Source of the DNA: Lamellibrachia columna
Lineage: Eukaryota > Annelida > Polychaeta > Sabellida > Siboglinidae
Length of the DNA: 64,000 nt
NCBI GenBank assembly: GCA_963662155.1
Contig: OY759262.1
Coordinates: forward strand, 12,799,282 to 12,863,281
Reading direction: 5' to 3'
How positions within the stretch are numbered: the stretch's first letter is position 1; the number at the start of each line of letters is the position of its first letter. A program made the position numbers and the translations under genes. Under the pieces are notes generated by a model that had not been told where the DNA came from, did no database searches, and worked only from the letters and a program-made list of their open reading frames with translations. This document shows positions 57,290 to 64,000 of this stretch, piece by piece.

Positions 57290-57840
57290 TCACAAACTCC
57301 TACGTTAGCCCAAGAGCCAATTGAGTTTGGGTTTGGAATATAACCACTTGAGACATAATATTTATGAACAATATGCCGATGGCGATGATTACTGTGTATA
57401 GTTTAATAGTGCGAAGAGTATCTTGTTTTTAGATGTCGCAGTTGTAAACCCGACAACAGAAGTCAGAACAGTTGTTTTTAATAGCACTGAGTTGCAGTGT
57501 TCAGGATGCCGTACATCTGGGCCACCATGTATCCAATATTAATCACTGATGGCATTCCGATGCTCGTCAATTGTGACAAAAATAGACATGTATTAATGCG
57601 CCGTTTTGGTCAACTTGCCGATCGCAGCACTACCAGCGCCGCCTAACGGAGTAACGAGCTCCGGCATTGCTATTAGTTGTTAATGCCATATGTTAATACT
57701 AAAGATGATCGTTAACTTCCGGCACACTTCGTGACAAAACTTGACAAAGGGCTAGATCAAAGGTAAAGCCAAAGGACGTTCTACTCAGCTCTCAGTACGC
57801 GCGTGTACATACATTGCCAACGCGCTTATTTAGGCGATAG
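57290..57840 (+). pseudogene. LINE, part 3 (post-YADD region), right of the MULE
   Basis: Shortly after the MULE the plus strand reads NIYEQYADGDDYCV, a stop, then FNSAKSILF, which corresponds to the ICE.YADDY.V.FN..KS segment that follows YADD in this LINE group. MRRFGQLADRS appears at about 57595. Stops are frequent and similarity fades by about 57840. It completes the LINE broken at 46700 and 49927. Confidence 0.65.
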
Positions 57841-57889
57841 TCTACCGATTTGAGGTACGTATTCTCGTGTGTAAGCTACCTATCGTCCA

Positions 57890-58035
57890 CGGCCCCGGGT
57901 TACTACGCCTAAGCCTCGTCCAAAACGGGGCACCCTAAAAGGCGGGTAAGTAAAAGGCAGGCAATTGATAAGGGTGGGTAATAGTGCAGTGTTCCCGCTT
58001 ATTGTTGTTGCTTTTCGTGCGTGCGTGTGTACATC
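57890..58035. repeat. Left copy of an inverted GC-rich repeat
   Basis: Contains GGGGCACCCTAAAAGGCGGG, then AAGTAAAAGGC, AATAGTGC and TATTGTTGTTGCTTTTCGTG with a GTGC run. The same order appears inverted at 61460-61635. It lies directly upstream of a decayed LINE and might be its 5' region. Confidence 0.8.
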
Positions 58036-58079
58036 GCTATTTCTGTTATCAACAATTTAACAAATTATATAAAATAAAG

Positions 58080-60240
58080 GTTAACTTTCTACCAAACTAG
58101 AATTAAGAGGTAATGAACAATCACTTCCCACTGAAAAAAGTCAAGTTTGATAAATGCAAACACAAGAAATATAAATGAATGACTTATGATCTCATAAATA
58201 AAATTAAAAAGCGCGACAAACTATACGTAGAAGTGCACACACCAAGTTCCAATTCTAATATAAACAAACTAAACTCAGCTGAGTTGGAAAATAAAACAAA
58301 AGAAGGTAGAAAATTAAAATGAGATTCAAAGGCTGCTTATTATAACATACAAGTTAGTAAATACAGGAATGACAACACAGCTGATGTTATCAATAAATAA
58401 AAAATACAGAGACAGTTTCCTACATATTTCAGTGCAAACAATGAAGCCAAGATAACAGATAAAACAGAAATAACAACACAATTCAACAACTTTTTCATAA
58501 ATATTGGACCATAACTTGCAAACAAATTAAATACTAATGGAAAACCAGGGTTCAAATCATACTTAAAAACCAGAAAAAATTAGACATTCTTCCAATTAAC
58601 ACCTATCGAGGAAAATGACACAAAACATATAAGAAACTTAGGCAAAAAGCAGTATGGAAAATGACAACATTTCTTTAATCCTACTAAAAGTTTCTGTTAA
58701 TATCATTGTAAATCCCCTTACCAGTATAATGAACCAATCTCTACTTAGGAAAAAATTCCCTCATAAATAAAAAATTGCTGAAGTTATTCCCATCTACAAA
58801 AAGGATGATAAGCATAACTTCAACAACAACAAGCCAACATCACTTCTGCCTTGCATATCCAAAATCTTTGAAAAAATAGTTTATACTCAAACATTCCACT
58901 ATCTCACTGTTAATAAACTTCTCCATCCAAATCAGTATGGCTATCTGAATTAATTGAGTAAATGTACATAAACCTGGACAAAAAGGCTTACCTTTAGCAG
59001 TATTTCTAGATCTGTCAGAGGCTTTTGATACAATTGATCATACAATCCTTATTAACAAATTTGAACATTATGGCATAAGAAACACTGAATTAGAATGGTT
59101 TTAAAAGTATCTACTACACAGACAGCAATATGTAAAATTTGACAACACAAAATCATATTTAAAAACAATAACTACTGGAGTCCTTCAAGGTTCAATTTTA
59201 GGAACATTATTATTTTTAATATACATCAATGATCTAGCAACAGCGAGTAAATTTTTTTCCAATAATGTATGCAGATGACACCACCCTACTGAGCACACTA
59301 AGTACATTTACGACTGACCAAACTAATCACTCAGATACATCAAACAACATAAATTCAGAATTGGCTAAAATAATGGACTGGTTAGCAGTTAATAAATTGT
59401 CAACGAATGCAGAGAAAACAAAACTGATGATATTTTACTATAAACAGACAATTAAAGAACATCGAAGTACCAAACATTAAAATCAATAATATACTAATTG
59501 AACTGGTGACATAATTTAAATTTCTTGGAGTCGTAATAGACTCTAACTTAACATGGTCTCCTCATAAAAATTTTATAGCCAACAAATTATAAAGGATATG
59601 TGGAATTTTCTCTAAATTAAAACACTGTACCAGTCCACATCCTAAAGATAATATGCTCTTCACTATTTATGTCACACCTAAGTTATGGTATACTAACATG
59701 GGGCTGTAAAATTGACACAAGGATAAATAAATTACAAAAAACAAGCAATTAGGTCTATCTTAAAAAGTAAATGTAACTCACATAGTACACCTTTACTTAA
59801 AGAACTTGAACTATTAAAAGCAGACAACCTCTTTAAACTGTCTTGCATGAAGTTTTTCTACACTACAGATATAAAAATGAAAACGTTCCAGAATATTTTT
59901 AAGACGTGTTCATTGCTGATGAAACTGTATCATCTAGGCCAAAAAGACAATGATGGCCCCCAACGCTTTGCTACAATAAATAATTTCCCAAAAAACTGTG
60001 ACTGACATACAGATTAAACAAACTAATACAATCTATTGCCACCTTTGCATCAGACATATAATGCCACAATTACTTCAAGAAAACTATCTTAAAAAAATTG
60101 TCATGGAGAAAATTAACACCCATTCCTACCTGGGTTTTATAAATTACTCCAAAAAATTTAATATAAGTAAATACGACACAGAATGTAATACTAAAAACTG
60201 CTATATCTGCAAAAATAATATGCCAGTTGAAATCTAGAAA
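58080..60240 (+). pseudogene. Highly decayed CR1/Jockey-like LINE
   Basis: Plus-strand remnants in order: EVIPIYKKDDKHNFNNNKP and SLLPCISKIFEKIVY (58770-58880), a degenerate D-block around VFLDLSEAFDTIDHTILI (58995-59060, frameshifted), TGVLQGSILGTLLFLIYIND (59175-59230), MYADDTTLLSTLS (YADD, 59265-59310) and MDWLAVNKLSTNAEKTKLMIF. The C-terminal tail is traceable to about 60235. Stops and frameshifts occur in every block. Confidence 0.85.
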
Positions 60241-61459
60241 TGTATGTAATGTAATGTTATACTAGGTTTTCAGGTAATATTACTACTATTGTCTATTATC
60301 ACAATATTTTATTTTCTCTATATGACTATGTCTTAACTCATGTCTACACAGCAAAGGGCAAGGTGGTGGTTTCTGTTGATACAGTACTTAGATCATGTAA
60401 TTAACTCTGCTTGAATCAGTAAATAAGGTTAATTGAATGTGAGCTACAACCCACAGGTTTATTATGTAAGAGTTATGACTGGGCTTGAAGCCAAGAGACT
60501 CATGGTAGGCAGACTAAGGTATAACCTCAAAACACAACTGCCAAGTAAACTAATCTGGGTATAACACAGTAGACAGAATGGGTGTACACCAAGAGGGTAT
60601 AGACAAACCCCTCGGGACATATCTTGATGTGAACATTGCTAATGTACTGGTATGAATTATTTGTGGTTACATTTTATGAGTAGAATTGCTTTGAAATGGC
60701 TTAGTAGATTGGAGAGACTCATTAGGATTTCAAATGGTTGTGGCCTTTGTTTATAGTTGTACTGTACTCCGTGTAATTAAACATTAATTAATGAACCAAG
60801 CAAACATTACATTATATTTATAAGGAACAGTAATATTAATCTAGCTAATTGTATATGAAATCATGAAGTCACGGTTCAACAAAATGTACAAACATCACCA
60901 AGTCTATTATATTTGTTTATCAATCGTATTATTCGTACATAAAATAAGCAACACGCAAATACAAATGTAATTGATATGGTGTAATTGTAATTGATTTGAA
61001 CATTTTAAAAGTGTAGTTGTAATTGAACTGAAAAATTTAAAGTAATTGTAATTGATTTTTTGTAATTGGACACAGCCCTGGTTTTAGTGCAGGCCTCCCT
61101 GGATAAACTGTAAATACGTACACACTGTTATTTGACTATGCTCGTGTATGATCTAAACAAATAAACTTCACTTCACAACTCGACATTTGTTGAATTTTAC
61201 CGATCTTTTAATTCAATCACGCATGTTCATAATACTAACGAAGTAGTGGTGTGTGCGCGTGAAACCTATGATTTCTGTATTTGTACAATGTCAATGTATG
61301 TGCAAATACGAAAAGGCTGAATGCTTCAAACCTGAATGCTTCAACCAAAATGAATAAAATTAATATTCTGACAATTCTTAGCTTGGTTTTATTTTGGCAA
61401 TTGCCAACAAACCACAATTTACACATGCACGCATGCATGCACGCAGTGCCACAAACGCA
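60241..61459. other. No gene; possible solo hAT-like end
   Basis: AT-rich sequence. At 60965-61081 repeats of TAATTGTAATTGA end in GGACACAGCCCTG, which read on the minus strand is CAGGGCTGTGTCC followed by AATTACAATTAC, a form common at hAT-type termini. The opposite end is not visible, so this is a tentative remnant. Confidence 0.35.
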
Positions 61460-61635
61460 TGCACGCACGCACGAAAAGTAACAACAATAACTACAGTGCA
61501 TGTAAAACGGGAGCACGGCACTATTACACATCCTTCTTAATTCTTTCCCGCCTTTTACTTGCCCGCCTTTTAGGGTGCCCCATCCAAAATCCAGTAGTCC
61601 CCTTCCCTCTCCCCCGCTATTGGGGCTAATCATGG
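61460..61635. repeat. Right copy of the inverted GC-rich repeat
   Basis: Reverse complement of the motif series at 57890-58035, including CCCGCCTTTTAGGGTGCCCC and CCCGCCTTTTACTTG, next to a GCAT/GCAC-rich run at 61425-61475. The minus-strand frame 61235-61660 across it has no domain. Confidence 0.8.
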
Positions 61636-63013
61636 AATACTTCCTGGCTTTTTTATTCATTGTTCTGCCCCACCTCTATTTTGATTAAGAAAATAGTTAA
61701 ATTGCTATTTTATCAGAGCCAGAGGGAAACTTATAAACCCTTTTATTTGTGAATCATATGATTTACTTGCTCAAACTAAAAGGGAAATGTGAAAACTGCT
61801 TCCTCAACTGATTTAGCCTATCGCAAATCTGGTTCATTGGTGTCCAAATATTTAGTAACATCAGTAGATTTAATAAAAAAATATCTATTTTTGTTAAAAT
61901 CATTGAAAGAATTGACTTTAGTTGTTACATCTGGTAAGGACCAAAATAGTGGAAATCCAAAATGGTAAACATTGCATGTGTTGGTTAGTGCTGATCATGG
62001 GTGTGACTTCCATACACTCGCCGATTACATGGCAAAGGAAATTTCACCAAGGAAGACTATCTTGATTTTTCAACATTTCCATTTTCACTTTAGTTAATGC
62101 TTGAACAAGCATTAACTAATTTAATAGTTTGTCTGATGATTTCACAAAAACTACATACAAAAGTTGCACAAACGAGCTAGCATGTTGCAGTGAATACTAG
62201 ATAGGTTTGGTTTTTCGCAAAATTAATTTGAAATGAGACTAAACATTTTTTTTTATTAATTAAGCACCTTTAATAAAGGGTCAGCAATTTTCAGGTACAG
62301 TTGATTACATAATACAGGCATTCAGTTAAACGTGAGAACAACTGACTAATTTCTACCAAATGTAAAAACTAATTCAGTTGAATTCTGAGTATCCCATAAT
62401 AGGTTACACTTACATCTGAGCAATTAGCTTTTCACTCAATGTGTGAAAGTAAAATTGGGTTTCCCTCACCTCACCTCTTTTATGTAGAGAACTTCATTTA
62501 AATCTTTGGGTAGTGAGCTATCCATTGTGGTAGTTAAATGGGCTTGATTAACTCACATTGGACACTTTTTTCAATTCAGTTCTTTAATTCATACACAAAT
62601 ACACATAATGATACATATATAGGTGCATATAGCATGGACAAAGGTAGTCTAACATAGCACATTTTATTTAAATAGATTCCATACATTGACAGATCAGCAT
62701 CAATTTTTAAGTAACTCTGCCATACATATGGGTAACCATACATAGTATGTTGTATATAAATACAGATACCATTTGACAGAAAATTTGCTAAACATAAGTT
62801 GTGCAACTAATGAAACTTTCAACCATTTCAATGTTACATACAATTCTTAATTTTGGTTTAAATAAAACTTTAAAATAAAAACATAACTTGGCCTCACTGT
62901 ACAGTATTTCTGTTGTGTATGTAATAATGTGTGTAAGCATGGACATACAGATGGACAGATACTAGACTTTACTTTATGAACCATTGTGTTTATTCCAGGC
63001 ATTCAAAGACACC
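61636..63013. other. Region upstream of the second SLC46 gene
   Basis: AT-rich, without coding features. A TTTATTCCAG acceptor at 62991-63000 precedes the first coding exon of the next transporter gene, so an upstream non-coding exon is likely somewhere in this region, as for the first copy. Confidence 0.5.
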
Positions 63014-64000
63014 ATGATGAAAGAGAGTCAGCAAAACACAACTGCCCCCAGCACAGACGAGCTTGACAATGCTGACCTGTCGGACGTTGAATTAAAGAAG
63101 ACAGATTCTCCACAGATCCCAGTTTCTTCCCATCTTGTGATGTTACTTGAGCCTATCATGTTTGTATATGCCTTGTACATTGGCGCAATCTCTCCTCTCT
63201 CAGATCAGTATGTCCGTGCCAAAATTTCAAAAGACTACAACTTAACTGTTGACTATGCGAACAATTCAGGGGATAGTTCAGGTTATTGTAGTAATAACAG
63301 CAATCGTCACATGAATGATGAAATAGACTCTCAAGCGTCTTTGTGGATTCTCTACTCAAATATTGCCTCACTTCTTCCTGGGATTGTGTCCTTGATACTA
63401 CTCGGATCTTACAGTGATAGAGGAGGAAGAAAGGTTGCCATTATCGTACCGCAAGTTGGTGCATTAATCAGATGCATTAGCGTCCTTGCTATCATCTACT
63501 TTGATTGGCCACTTTTCGTTATTGTCATTGGGGCATTTCTGGAAGGTTTAACTGGCGGCATTTCAATGGTTATTTCAGCTGGGTTTTCGTATGTGGCCGA
63601 TATCACATCAAACAATAGATCTTTTAAAATGACATTTCTTGAAAGCTGTTTCGGATTAGGAACAATGGTATCGCAGGTTGCCGCTGGGTATCTGATTGCT
63701 AGCCTCGGATACTTTTACCCATTCCTCATTCTGGCCATCATAATCCTGTTGGATCTTGGCATTGCTACCTGCTTCCTGCCAGAAACAGTTACAAGGGATC
63801 CAGGCGCTCGATTCTGGTCACTTGGACATTTCCGTAAAGCCTTCAATTTGTACTGCAGAGACAATGGCACTGGCAGGCGATGGAAACTATTGTTGAGTTT
63901 GTCTATTGTGTTTTTCACTTGCTTAGTTACATTGGGACGTACAGATGTGCAAATATTCTACCTGCTTGATGTTCCATTCTGTTGGAGCCCAGTACTTATT
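63014..64000 (+). CDS. Second SLC46-family MFS transporter, first coding exon (runs off the window)
   Basis: A single open frame from ATG 63014 (followed at once by a second ATG) to the window end, 329 codons without a stop. It aligns over its whole length with the gene at 36252: hydrophilic N-terminus ending in SDVELKKTDSP, LEPIMFVYALYIGAI helix, outer loop with sequons, MFS motif A as GSYSDRGGRK, FLPETV, and VPFCWSPVLI at the edge. As in the first copy, the ATG lies a few bases after a splice acceptor. Same strand and 27 kb spacing indicate a tandem gene duplication, later spread by transposon insertions. Nucleotide identity is patchy. Confidence 0.93.
   Translation, partial: MMKESQQNTTAPSTDELDNADLSDVELKKTDSPQIPVSSHLVMLLEPIMFVYALYIGAISPLSDQYVRAKISKDYNLTVDYANNSGDSSGYCSNNSNRHMNDEIDSQASLWILYSNIASLLPGIVSLILLGSYSDRGGRKVAIIVPQVGALIRCISVLAIIYFDWPLFVIVIGAFLEGLTGGISMVISAGFSYVADITSNNRSFKMTFLESCFGLGTMVSQVAAGYLIASLGYFYPFLILAIIILLDLGIATCFLPETVTRDPGARFWSLGHFRKAFNLYCRDNGTGRRWKLLLSLSIVFFTCLVTLGRTDVQIFYLLDVPFCWSPVLI

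Overview
This is a window from an animal nuclear genome, AT-rich and repeat-laden. Genes have spliced exons with GT/AG borders, there are long microsatellites, and I see no operon structure, rRNA or intact tRNA. The gene content (a HAP2/GCS1 gamete fusogen, duplicated SLC46-type transporters, metazoan-style non-LTR elements, hAT, pogo and MULE DNA transposons) suits a marine invertebrate, perhaps an early-branching lineage such as a sponge or cnidarian. That placement is inference, because no species marker is visible.

Layout. 0-4.7 kb: microsatellites, a 32-bp and a 34-bp minisatellite and a broken pogo-type transposase fragment. 4.7-6.7 kb: a frameshifted LINE reverse transcriptase. 8.4-12.3 kb: a degenerate hAT transposon between two ~500-bp inverted repeats that each carry a 19-bp satellite and a tRNA-like head. 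12.3-20.1 kb: mostly non-coding, with tandem duplications and a LINE fragment on the minus strand. 20.2-34.6 kb: a minus-strand, at least 12-exon gene that I identify as HAP2/GCS1; two LINE copies sit in its introns. 36.2-39.9 kb: a complete four-coding-exon SLC46-family transporter, transcribed divergently from HAP2 across ~1.6 kb. 40-45.9 kb: non-coding, with a probable MITE and a large CAGG/AT microsatellite.

45.9-57.8 kb is a nested transposon stack. One old LINE is split twice: first by a complete pogo-type element (46703-49658, TA target duplication, intact 489-residue DDD transposase), then by a 7.35-kb MULE (49928-57280, 9-bp target duplication, >200-bp terminal inverted repeats). The MULE protein carries the MULE catalytic core, a SWIM zinc finger, a Ulp1/C48-type cysteine protease and a PHD finger. 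The same element also holds two exons of an SGNH/GDSL hydrolase-like protein and a stray LINE endonuclease fragment.

57.9-61.6 kb: another decayed LINE between inverted copies of a short repeat. 63.0-64.0 kb: the start of a second SLC46 paralogue in the same orientation as the first, with patches of near identity that suggest gene conversion.

The cellular genes are HAP2 (predicted gamete-membrane fusion) and the two SLC46 transporters (predicted proton-coupled solute uptake). The rest is mobile DNA and its debris. The most unusual objects are the multi-domain MULE with an SGNH exon pair, and the HAP2 gene with its likely micro-exons.
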